From the NCBI GenBank assembly GCA_024763185.1, contig JANTFY010000132.1, positions 1 to 6,658 of the forward strand: a stretch of 6,658 nt of DNA, read 5' to 3'. Shown here in pieces: positions 1-6,658 of this stretch (position 1 is its first letter; each line of letters begins with the position of its first letter). Below the pieces are notes generated by a model. The model was not told where the DNA came from. It ran no database searches and saw only the letters and a list, made by a program, of their open reading frames with translations. This stretch comes from Gammaproteobacteria bacterium (GTDB taxonomy: Bacteria > Pseudomonadota > Gammaproteobacteria > GCA-001735895). The position numbers and the translations under genes are program-made.

Positions 1-2492
1 TCCTGCAGGAATGGGTTGATAGCGGTGTTATTTTTGGCGTGGTGCTGATCAACGCTATCGTCGGCTTCATTCAGGAATCCAAGGCGCTGAAGGCTATTGA
101 GGCGTTGGCACGAACCATGGAAGGTTCAGCCACCGTGGTAAGAGCCGGCAAGAAAATACAAATTGCCTCTGCCGAGGTGGTTCCTGGAGATCTGGTGTTA
201 CTGCAGTCGGGTGACAAAGTACCGGCCGACCTGCGGCTGCTGCGTTCACGTGAGCTGCAGATCGATGAATCGGCGCTGACCGGGGAATCCCTGCCTGTAC
301 AAAAACGCCCCGATCAATTGATTCAGGAGACCGTGCTTGCAGATCGCCACAACATGGCCTATTCATCAACATTGGTGACCTATGGCACGGGGGCTGGGCT
401 GGTGGTTGAGACCGGCGACAGGACCGAAATCGGTCAAATCAATGCCCTCATCGCGAGTGCCCAAACACTGGCCACCCCGCTGACCCGCAAGATCACCGAG
501 TTCAGTGGCACCCTGTTGTGGATTATTCTGATTCTTGCCGGATTAACAGTGCTCGCCGGTTGGCTGCATGGCGATTCCCTGCTGGAAACCTTCATGGCCG
601 CAGTAGCCCTGGCTGTTGGTGCGATACCGGAAGGCCTGCCGGCGGCCATGACCATTATGCTGGCCATCGGCGTTAGCAAGATGGCCAAGCGCAACGCGAT
701 CATTCGCCGCATGCCGGCGGTGGAAACCCTGGGCAGCACCACCGTCATTTGTTCCGACAAAACCGGAACCCTGACGCAAAATCAGATGACCGTACAGGAA
801 GTCTACGCCGGCGAAGCCTGTTACGAGTTTTCAGGTGTTGGCTATGCACCGCAAGGGGAAGTATCGCTCGACGGTGCGACCATCAAGCCAGAGCAGCATG
901 AAGCACTTGGCGAATGCCTGCTTGCAGGTTTACTGTGTAATGACTCACGTTTAGTTCAGAAGGATAACAAATGGGGAATCGAGGGTGATCCGACCGAGGT
1001 TGCTCTGATCTCTGCGGCGCTTAAATGGGGGCTCTCTGTTGAATCCGCCGAACAAGCCTATCCGCGAATCGATCATGTGCCCTTTGAGTCTCAGCACCAC
1101 TATATGGCAACCCTGCACCAGCCTGTGGCTGAGAAGACCACTGTGATCTACCTGAAAGGTTCTGTTGAAAGCATTCTATCGCGTTGCCAGGACGCCCTGG
1201 GTGACAACGGCGAAATCATAGCGCTCGACAAGCAGGCAATCCACCAGCAACTCAATGAAATGGCTGAGCGCGGTCTGCGGGTATTGGCCTTTGCCAGAAA
1301 GATCCTTAATTCGCCAACTTCCTCGGTGAATCATGCCGACGTAACTGAGGGGCTGAGTTTTCTCGGGTTACAGGCGATGATGGACCCGCCACGGCCGGAA
1401 GCAATCTCGGCGATCCGAACCTGCCAGCAGGCGGGAATTCAGGTAAAAATGATCACCGGTGATCATGTCATAACCGCAGCGGCGATTGCGCATCAAATCG
1501 GCCTGCAGGGTGCCACCAAAAATAACACCGACAGCTTTGCCATGAGTGGTCATGCCCTCAGCGAAATGTCCGACCAGGCACTGGTTGAAATCACCAGCAG
1601 GGTAGTGGTATTTGCGCGTGTAACGCCCGAACAGAAGTTACGCCTGGTGGAAGCATTACAGGCCCACGGCCATGTGGTGGCAATGACGGGTGATGGCGTT
1701 AATGATGCACCCGCTCTCAAACAGGCCGATATCGGTGTTGCCATGGGTGTAGGTGGTACCGAAGTGGCCAAGGAAGCGGCCGATATGGTGCTCACCGACG
1801 ACAATTTTTCAACGATTGAAGCGGCCGTTGAAGAGGGGCGGGCGGTATTTGATAACCTGGTCAAATTCATTACTTGGACACTGCCGACCAATGTGGGTGA
1901 GGGCCTCGTGATCCTGCTCGCAGTATTCCTGGGTGTTGCGCTACCGATCACCCCAGTTCTGATCCTGTGGATCAACATGACCACAGCTGTCCTGCTCGGC
2001 ATGATGCTGGTCTTCGAAGACAAGGAACCGGGTATTATGGCGCGCCCACCACGACGTCCGGACCAGCCGGTGATTACGCGCGAACTCGCTATACGTATCG
2101 GATTGGTGAGCCTGATGTTGTTAACGGGGGCATTTGGGCTATTCGAGTGGAACCTGATGCAAGGGCATAGCCTCGAAACAGCACGAACCGTGGCGGTGAA
2201 TATGTTCGTATTCGGTGAGCTGTTTTATCTGTTCAACTGTCGATCATTGCGCTATAGCATGTTTCGCCTGGGCCTGTTTTCTAATCCCTGGCTCATTATT
2301 GGCGCGCTGATAATGGCTTCACTGCAGTTATTTCTAACCTATTCCCCAACCATGAACCTGTTGTTTGGCACCACGCCGATCGGTCCTGCTGAATGGGTTT
2401 CGATACTGGGCGGTGGGCTGGCTATCTATGTTGTTGTGGGTACCGAAAAATGGCTTCGCCTACGTGCGGCAAGCAAAGTCTCTGAACATTGA
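1..2492 (+). CDS. Cation-transporting P-type ATPase (P2-like, HAD family), 5' end off window
   Basis: This is an inner-membrane pump that couples ATP hydrolysis, through a phospho-aspartate intermediate, to cation movement. The frame is open from base 3. The GTG at 39 is internal: the 12 codons before it read LQEWVDSGVIFG, normal for the M2 region. Roughly 70-80 N-terminal residues are probably missing, judging from family length. Landmarks in order are: actuator-domain TGES (279-290); M3 (about 513-566); M4 with PEGLP (627-641); phosphorylation motif DKTGTLT (756-776, Asp codon 756-758); nucleotide-domain KGSVE (1155-1169); MITGDH (1449-1466); TGDGVNDAP (1686-1712); M5 with NVGE (1890-1901); M6 WINMTTAV (1968-1991); and four more hydrophobic helices, with a Glu in M8 (2217-2219). 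The SERCA-equivalent M4, M5 and M8 ligands are present, but the M6 Asp is Ala (1986-1988). It resembles the bacterial and cyanobacterial PMA1-like group, and the transported ion is not determinable here. The class is near certain; the substrate is open. Confidence 0.96.
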   Translation, partial: LQEWVDSGVIFGVVLINAIVGFIQESKALKAIEALARTMEGSATVVRAGKKIQIASAEVVPGDLVLLQSGDKVPADLRLLRSRELQIDESALTGESLPVQKRPDQLIQETVLADRHNMAYSSTLVTYGTGAGLVVETGDRTEIGQINALIASAQTLATPLTRKITEFSGTLLWIILILAGLTVLAGWLHGDSLLETFMAAVALAVGAIPEGLPAAMTIMLAIGVSKMAKRNAIIRRMPAVETLGSTTVICSDKTGTLTQNQMTVQEVYAGEACYEFSGVGYAPQGEVSLDGATIKPEQHEALGECLLAGLLCNDSRLVQKDNKWGIEGDPTEVALISAALKWGLSVESAEQAYPRIDHVPFESQHHYMATLHQPVAEKTTVIYLKGSVESILSRCQDALGDNGEIIALDKQAIHQQLNEMAERGLRVLAFARKILNSPTSSVNHADVTEGLSFLGLQAMMDPPRPEAISAIRTCQQAGIQVKMITGDHVITAAAIAHQIGLQGATKNNTDSFAMSGHALSEMSDQALVEITSRVVVFARVTPEQKLRLVEALQAHGHVVAMTGDGVNDAPALKQADIGVAMGVGGTEVAKEAADMVLTDDNFSTIEAAVEEGRAVFDNLVKFITWTLPTNVGEGLVILLAVFLGVALPITPVLILWINMTTAVLLGMMLVFEDKEPGIMARPPRRPDQPVITRELAIRIGLVSLMLLTGAFGLFEWNLMQGHSLETARTVAVNMFVFGELFYLFNCRSLRYSMFRLGLFSNPWLIIGALIMASLQLFLTYSPTMNLLFGTTPIGPAEWVSILGGGLAIYVVVGTEKWLRLRAASKVSEH

Positions 2493-2620
2493 ATGCGTTT
2501 TCAGGAATATTCACCAAGATGGCGGCATTACTTCTGGATTTTGATAGGACAGGAATATCTAAATGCCCCCTGTGATCCGGGATAAACCGGAGTGGTGGCT
2601 GTTTATGCACTCGGGTCAAA

Positions 2621-2649
2621 TTAACATTCCAGAATAGGGTGAATATCAT
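2621..2649 (+). promoter_or_regulatory. Candidate sigma70-type promoter for glgP
   Basis: TTAACA (2621-2626) and TATCAT (2644-2649) are each one base from the consensus -35 and -10 hexamers, separated by an optimal 17 bp. Transcription would begin near 2656, giving a leader of about 175 nt before the glgP ATG. It was found by eye; a chance match in an AT-richer spacer is possible. Confidence 0.45.
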
Positions 2650-2652
2650 GCA

Positions 2653-2674
2653 TCGGGTTAGTGCGCACGCCCGA
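2653..2674 (+). repeat. Small dyad in the glgP leader region
   Basis: TCGGG (2653-2657) pairs with CCCGA (2670-2674). The interior contains the 8-bp palindrome GTGCGCAC (2661-2668). It lies at or just after the predicted transcription start, so it could be an operator or a leader hairpin, or it could be chance. Confidence 0.3.
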
Positions 2675-2679
2675 ATTTG

Positions 2680-2707
2680 ATACACCCTTTGCCCCATTGT
2701 GGTGTAT
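2680..2707 (+). repeat. Perfect 7-bp inverted repeat upstream of glgP
   Basis: ATACACC (2680-2686) is the exact reverse complement of GGTGTAT (2701-2707), with 14 bases between the arms. It ends 123 bp before the glgP ATG, inside the predicted leader. The spacing suits a dimeric regulator site or a modest RNA hairpin. No run of T follows, so it is not a terminator. Confidence 0.4.
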
Positions 2708-2830
2708 TTAAAGTCACCATAACCTCCAACACTATCCTGCCCCGGTGCTTTCTGATGGAGTTAAGAACGAGGTATGTATCTTGCTTATCTATGGGTTTAA
2801 TCCATTCTACGAAGCCTGAGTCAATTCGCG

Positions 2831-5350
2831 ATGAACACAACAATCCCACCGTCACCTACTACTCTTGATCCCGCGGACGAAACCGCCGTGAATTCCAAGG
2901 AAGCCATCAAACAGGCCTTTTTAAGAAACCTGCTATACGTGCAGGGTAAATTTCCAGCCTTGGCGACCATGCATGATTACTACATGGCCCTTGCCCATAC
3001 CGTCAGGGACCGCATGTTGGAGCACTGGATCAGCACCGCCGAGAGTTACACGCGGCTGGGTTCGCGCACCGTTGCCTACTTCTCGGCGGAGTTTCTGCTG
3101 GGTCCGCACCTGGGCAATAACCTGGTAAACCTGAGTATTTATGATGAAGTCCGCGAAGCCATGGCTGACCTGGAGCTGTCCTTCGAGGAACTGCTCGGCC
3201 AGGAGGCGGAACCGGGTTTGGGTAATGGAGGGTTGGGGCGCCTGGCCGCCTGCTTCCTCGACTCCATGGCTACACAGGAGATTCCGTCCATTGGTTACGG
3301 CATTCGTTATGAGTTTGGTATCTTCGCCCAGGATATTGTGGACGGCCAGCAGGTGGAACTCACTGACAAGTGGCTGAGCAGCGGTAATCCCTGGGAACTA
3401 GCTCGCCCCGAGTGGCAGGTCGAGGTCAAGCTGGGAGGGCACACATACAGTTACAACGATGAAAGGGGGCGCAGTCGTATTGAGTGGGAACCCTCACTGA
3501 CGATCGTGGGAACGCCTTACGACACCCCCATTCTGGGTTACAGAAACAACACGGCCAACACCCTGCGCCTGTGGCAGGCGGAGGCACCGGAATCATTTGA
3601 TCTATCCACCTTCAACCGTGGTGACTACTGGGGAGCCGTGCACAAGAAGATGGTGTCAGAAAACATTACCAAGGTTCTCTATCCCAATGATGAACAGATT
3701 CAAGGCAAGGAGCTGCGCCTGCAGCAGCAGTATTTTTTCATTTCCTGCTCGTTGCAGGACATGTTGCGTATCATGAGCATACAGAATATTCCGTTGCACC
3801 GATTCCACGAGAAGTTCGCGGTCCAGCTCAACGACACCCACCCGGCCGTGGCTATCGCCGAGCTGATGCGCTTGCTGGTGGATGAAAACACTATGGCCTG
3901 GGATGTCGCCTGGGATGTCACGCGAAACACCTTCGCCTATACCAACCATACCCTGTTGCCCGAGGCTTTAGAGCAGTGGCCGGTAGAACTCTTCGCGCGA
4001 ATTCTGCCGCGGCACATGGAAATCATTTACGAGATCAATGCGCGTTTCCTGGATGAAGTTCGTATTCGGTTTTTGGGTGACCAAGTCCGCCTGGCACGGA
4101 TGTCCCTGATCAGCGAGGACGGTGAGCGTTGTGTACGGATGGCCAACCTGGCTTGTGCGGGGAGCCATACGATCAATGGTGTGGCAGCCCTGCACACGGA
4201 ATTGCTCAAGGCGGATGTGCTGGGAGACTTTCATGCCTTATGGCCGGAGAAGTTTACCAACAAGACCAACGGGGTTACGCCCAGGCGCTGGATCGCAGTT
4301 TCCAATCCGCGCCTGGCCGGGCTGCTTGATAAGAGCATAGGGACGCAATGGATCACCGACCTGGATCAGTTGAAACGATTGGAGCCGCTGGTGGAGGATG
4401 CCGCATTCTGTTCCGAATGGCGTTACATCAAACGATCCGTTAAGGAAGATTTTTCGGGTTACCTACGCCGGCGCACGGGTATTTCGGTGGACCCGCAAAG
4501 CCTGTTCGACGTGCAGGTCAAACGAATCCACGAGTACAAACGGCAGCACTTGAACGTATTGCATATCATTGCGCTTTATCACCGACTGAAAAATGAACCG
4601 GGTCTCGACCTGGTGCCGAGGACCTTTCTATTTGGTGGCAAGGCGGCGCCGGGTTATCACATGGCCAAGCTCATGATCCGTCTGATCACCGCCGTCGGGG
4701 ATGTGATCAACAACGATCCGTCGGTGCGCGACCGTCTCAAGGTGGTATTCATTCCCAATTTTAACGTCAGCAATGCCCAACACATCTACCCGGCCGCGGA
4801 TCTGTCGGAACAGATTTCCACCGCGGGCAAGGAAGCTTCCGGTACCGGTAACATGAAGTTTATGATGAACGGTGCACTGACCATCGGCACCCTGGATGGG
4901 GCCAACGTAGAAATCCGCGAGGAGGTCGGGGAGGAAAACTTTTTCCTGTTCGGTCTCACCAGCGAAGAGGTACAAGGTATTCATGCGGAAGGTTATCTTC
5001 CGTCGGACTGGTACCAGCATAATGCTGAACTGAGGGCGGTGTTGAACCTGATCCGGGACGGGTATTTCTCGCGTGGTGATCGGGAAATTTTCCGACCCTT
5101 GTTGGACAACCTGTTATACCACGATCCCTACCTGCTGCTGGCGGATTTCCAAAGTTATGTCGATTGTCAGACCCGGGTGGGTGAAACCTGGCGGGACAAC
5201 GAGCACTGGACGCGGATGTCTATCCTGAATGTTGCTCGTAGCGGAAAGTTCTCATCGGACCGCACCATCCGGGAATACTGCAATGAAGTCTGGAAGGTTG
5301 ATCCAGTACCCATCAGCCTGCTCGACAGCAGGGATTTTCAGCTCCCATAG
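2831..5350 (+). CDS. glgP: Glycogen/alpha-glucan phosphorylase (GT35)
   Basis: This cytoplasmic PLP enzyme splits terminal alpha-1,4-linked glucose from glycogen or maltodextrin with phosphate, giving glucose-1-phosphate. At 839 residues it is close to E. coli GlgP (815) and rabbit muscle enzyme (842). Residues visible in order are: GNGGLGR (from 131); YPND followed by GKELRL; QLNDTHPA; TNHTLLPEALE with His373, matching rabbit His377; TNGVTPRRW; VKRIHEYKRQ (from 564), matching the phosphate and active-site segment at rabbit 568; and EASGTGNMKF with PLP-binding Lys676, matching rabbit Lys680. The constant offset of four suggests no large insertions or deletions over that span. The mammalian Ser14 phosphorylation segment is not visible. 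ATG 2831 is the first ATG after an in-frame stop at 2798-2800, but it has only a weak Shine-Dalgarno. GTG 2888 (820 aa) is an alternative start. GlgP versus MalP substrate preference cannot be settled here. Confidence 0.97.
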   Translation: MNTTIPPSPTTLDPADETAVNSKEAIKQAFLRNLLYVQGKFPALATMHDYYMALAHTVRDRMLEHWISTAESYTRLGSRTVAYFSAEFLLGPHLGNNLVNLSIYDEVREAMADLELSFEELLGQEAEPGLGNGGLGRLAACFLDSMATQEIPSIGYGIRYEFGIFAQDIVDGQQVELTDKWLSSGNPWELARPEWQVEVKLGGHTYSYNDERGRSRIEWEPSLTIVGTPYDTPILGYRNNTANTLRLWQAEAPESFDLSTFNRGDYWGAVHKKMVSENITKVLYPNDEQIQGKELRLQQQYFFISCSLQDMLRIMSIQNIPLHRFHEKFAVQLNDTHPAVAIAELMRLLVDENTMAWDVAWDVTRNTFAYTNHTLLPEALEQWPVELFARILPRHMEIIYEINARFLDEVRIRFLGDQVRLARMSLISEDGERCVRMANLACAGSHTINGVAALHTELLKADVLGDFHALWPEKFTNKTNGVTPRRWIAVSNPRLAGLLDKSIGTQWITDLDQLKRLEPLVEDAAFCSEWRYIKRSVKEDFSGYLRRRTGISVDPQSLFDVQVKRIHEYKRQHLNVLHIIALYHRLKNEPGLDLVPRTFLFGGKAAPGYHMAKLMIRLITAVGDVINNDPSVRDRLKVVFIPNFNVSNAQHIYPAADLSEQISTAGKEASGTGNMKFMMNGALTIGTLDGANVEIREEVGEENFFLFGLTSEEVQGIHAEGYLPSDWYQHNAELRAVLNLIRDGYFSRGDREIFRPLLDNLLYHDPYLLLADFQSYVDCQTRVGETWRDNEHWTRMSILNVARSGKFSSDRTIREYCNEVWKVDPVPISLLDSRDFQLP

Positions 5351-5383
5351 TGGCGTTTATTGGTGATCCCTCGAGGTGTATGC

Positions 5384-5414
5384 AAAATTGCGAAACGCGG
5401 TTTTCTGCTCTTTC
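5384..5414 (+). terminator. Weak candidate intrinsic terminator after glgP
   Basis: In the plus-strand transcript AAAAUUGCG (5384-5392) can pair with CGCGGUUUU (5396-5404) around an AAA loop, using two G-U pairs. A pyrimidine-rich tail, UUUUCUGCUCUUUC, runs to 5414. On the minus strand the G-U pairs become A-C mismatches, so it would act only for glgP. Only three G-C pairs make it weak. Confidence 0.3.
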
Positions 5415-5435
5415 AACTTTAAAGTTCGGAACTTT
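5415..5435. repeat. Overlapping palindromes built on AACTTT
   Basis: AACTTTAAAGTT (5415-5426) is a perfect 12-bp palindrome. Its right half pairs again with AACTTT (5430-5435) across CGG, so three half-sites stand in a row with alternating orientation. It begins 65 bp after the glgP stop. It could be a protein-binding site or a cruciform-prone element; the function is unknown. Confidence 0.5.
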
Positions 5436-5442
5436 GTGATAT

Positions 5443-5454
5443 CAGTTGCAACTG
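5443..5454. repeat. Perfect 12-bp palindrome CAGTTGCAACTG
   Basis: CAGTTGCAACTG reads the same on both strands. It lies 28 bp centre to centre from the AACTTTAAAGTT palindrome, with GATATC (5438-5443) abutting it. GCAACT recurs singly about 90 bp further right. The function is unknown. Confidence 0.5.
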
Positions 5455-5635
5455 TTCATGAAAGCGGTTGGCTGGTGGTGGAAACCCACTGGGGGTGATA
5501 GGTTGTCTTTGAGCATCACTTTAGGAATGTTTGACATACTGCAACTCACATCACGTGTTTTTGTCAACGGCTGCGATCCCAGGATAAGCGGCTGTAGCGG
5601 ATTGCGAATGACGATGCAGTCGCCGTCTTTTACTG

Positions 5636-6658
5636 TTACAGAAATTTCCCCAGGCTTGTTGCCGCCTGTTCGGCGCCGTTAAATTTCAAAGCCGTATAAC
5701 TTGTTTGCTCCCACAGGTTACTTAACGGTTCGGTAAACTTACCTGCCAGCCAATCGGCATTGCTGATTTCCTGCGAGCGGGTATTTTTTATCAGCCAGTC
5801 TGATATGACCGGTTCGTCAGGAAAGTGGCCGCGACAGGTGTAAACGAAAGGTAAATCATGTGCAGCCACTTCTACCGCCATACCATACCCGGGCTTTCCA
5901 ATAGCCGCATCCACGGAAGCAATAATATTTCGGTAGGACCAATGCGCCAGTTGTTCGATGTTGTGTACGTTATCAGCAGCGGGCAACTCCCTGTCCACGT
6001 GTACCAGCCAATGAAAATCTCTTTGTCTAAGCATCGCTTCAACGGGAATCTGAACACTGCCTATGCCACCCAGGCTGCATAAAACCAGGGGTCTGTCATC
6101 ATCATCAGCAAACCCTAAATCTCTACGAATAACGGATTGTCTGTGGCCCGGAATATAGATCGGGTCGATGTGTTGAATCTTGTTAAAACTTAGCCCAGGC
6201 AAAGCCGGTTCAGGTAATAGTGCCAGAGTTGATTGGCCATAAGCGTGTTTGATCTGTTGATACCAGTTTGTCACCCGTGGAGCATGCAAATCGAAATAGG
6301 CTTTAACTATGTGATCCCAGGATAACGAGGCCAGTGCGATGCCTGGAATATTTGCCTGGGCAGCCGCAGCCAGGGCCAGATAAGAAATATCAGACAAAAC
6401 CAGGTCGGCCCCCCAGTGACTAAGCTTGAGCGCTTCTATCTTAATCTTTTCTTCAAACCGGTCATGAAAGTCGGCATAAGCCTTAACACTGGAGGCTATA
6501 TCGACATGAAGTGGATCGGGTTGGACCAGGCCAACATCTATCGGCATCTTGTCGTGTTCAAAATCAATGGTACCGAGACGCTCAGCAATAATCACACGCT
6601 CAAGATCACACTGGATGCATAAAACCATGTCTGGATAACGATGCGCCAGTGCCTGCAA
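5636..6658 (-). CDS. GT-B glycosyltransferase-like protein, arabinokinase N-domain type, 5' end off window
   Basis: The frame is open to the right edge, so the TTG at 6658 is probably not the start. Family members begin with a short strand and a glycine/histidine loop (GHGFGH type), so about 20-30 residues are likely missing. The visible 340 residues form two Rossmann-like halves. The first includes QPDPLHVD (46-53), DLVLSD (85-90) and SLSWDHI (111-117). This pattern resembles the N-terminal glycosyltransferase-like domain of plant L-arabinokinases. The second begins near LVLCSLGGIG (191-200) and carries the donor-site-like stretch DAAIGKPGYGM (250-260), then Glu263 and RGHFPDE (276-282). The C-terminus, with NGAE (327-330), looks complete. 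No kinase domain follows. It is probably cytoplasmic, with no membrane segment seen. A nucleotide-sugar or sugar substrate is inferred from the fold; the actual reaction is unknown. It converges on glgP, so the two are not co-transcribed. Confidence 0.8.
   Translation of the reverse strand: MQALAHRYPDMVLCIQCDLERVIIAERLGTIDFEHDKMPIDVGLVQPDPLHVDIASSVKAYADFHDRFEEKIKIEALKLSHWGADLVLSDISYLALAAAAQANIPGIALASLSWDHIVKAYFDLHAPRVTNWYQQIKHAYGQSTLALLPEPALPGLSFNKIQHIDPIYIPGHRQSVIRRDLGFADDDDRPLVLCSLGGIGSVQIPVEAMLRQRDFHWLVHVDRELPAADNVHNIEQLAHWSYRNIIASVDAAIGKPGYGMAVEVAAHDLPFVYTCRGHFPDEPVISDWLIKNTRSQEISNADWLAGKFTEPLSNLWEQTSYTALKFNGAEQAATSLGKFL

Larger units (their letters stand above)
2493..2830. other. Spacer between ATPase and glgP, no gene seen
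   Basis: This is 338 bp without a supportable gene; the short open frames here lack family resemblance and a ribosome binding site. No clear intrinsic terminator follows the ATPase stop. The left part carries a 9-bp direct repeat, CAGGAATAT (2502-2510 and 2550-2558), and a weak 5-bp dyad TCCGG/CCGGA (2576-2580, 2587-2591). The right part carries the promoter candidate and two leader dyads listed separately. The size and content suggest that glgP has its own promoter. Confidence 0.6.
5351..5635. other. Spacer between convergent genes, no gene seen
   Basis: This is 285 bp separating the stop codons of glgP and the minus-strand glycosyltransferase. It contains the terminator candidate and palindrome cluster listed separately, plus a 6-bp inverted repeat TTGACA/TGTCAA (5531-5536, 5562-5567) and a CACGTG palindrome. 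Open frames exist on both strands but have no good start or ribosome binding site, and no recognisable protein. No terminator is apparent for the minus-strand gene. Confidence 0.55.

Noticed and set aside
39..41. GTG as the start of the ATPase
   Set aside because: The frame is open upstream to the window edge and encodes normal family sequence there, so the gene starts off the window.
1967..2170. Secondary open frames overlapping the three main genes on both strands
   Set aside because: They lie in other frames of well-supported genes and show no family resemblance, so they are shadows.
2514..2542. Possible terminator after the ATPase (CCA-bulge-GA pairing with TCTGG, then ATTTTG)
   Set aside because: The stem has five pairs with a bulge and a 13-base loop; this is too weak to call.
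2774..2800. Eight-codon leader ORF in the same frame as glgP, starting at ATG 2774
   Set aside because: GAGG sits only one base before the ATG, the peptide shows no attenuation-like codon run, and so short an ORF is easily chance.
2755..2868. Open frame from ATG 2755 overlapping the glgP start
   Set aside because: No ribosome binding site or family resemblance is seen, and it overlaps the true phosphorylase start.
5478..5489. GTGG-aaac-CCAC hairpin in the convergent spacer
   Set aside because: It is four base pairs with no following T run on either strand, so it is not a credible terminator.
5531..5567. TTGACA/TGTCAA boxes as promoter -35 elements on either strand
   Set aside because: No acceptable -10 hexamer lies 16-19 bp downstream on either strand, and no gene would be driven from there.

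Overview
The window holds three protein-coding genes and two spacers. It reads as a chromosomal stretch of a Gram-negative, probably gammaproteobacterium-like organism. That placement rests only on the general look of the proteins and the moderate base composition, and it is weak. I see no RNA gene, insertion sequence, CRISPR array or phage gene. I found no convincing new multi-gene system. The items worth a second look are single-gene or regulatory.

Layout. (1) Bases 1-2492, plus strand: most of a ten-helix P-type cation-pumping ATPase whose N-terminus lies off the left edge. (2) Bases 2493-2830: a 338-bp spacer with a candidate sigma70-type promoter at 2621-2649, followed by two small dyads that would lie in the leader of the next mRNA. 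(3) Bases 2831-5350, plus strand: a complete glycogen (alpha-glucan) phosphorylase, glgP, with all the usual active-site segments. (4) Bases 5351-5635: a 285-bp spacer between converging genes, with a weak candidate terminator and a tight cluster of perfect palindromes. (5) Bases 5636-6658, minus strand: a GT-B-fold glycosyltransferase-like protein resembling the N-terminal domain of plant L-arabinokinase. Its N-terminus lies off the right edge.

How the genes relate. The ATPase and glgP point the same way, but the long gap and the candidate promoter suggest separate transcription. GlgP releases glucose-1-phosphate from stored glycogen. The converging gene may act on an activated sugar, but its substrate cannot be read from the sequence, so a link to glycogen turnover is only a guess from adjacency. 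The pump keeps its catalytic machinery but lacks one membrane aspartate that is central to calcium binding in SERCA, so its ion should not be assumed to be calcium.
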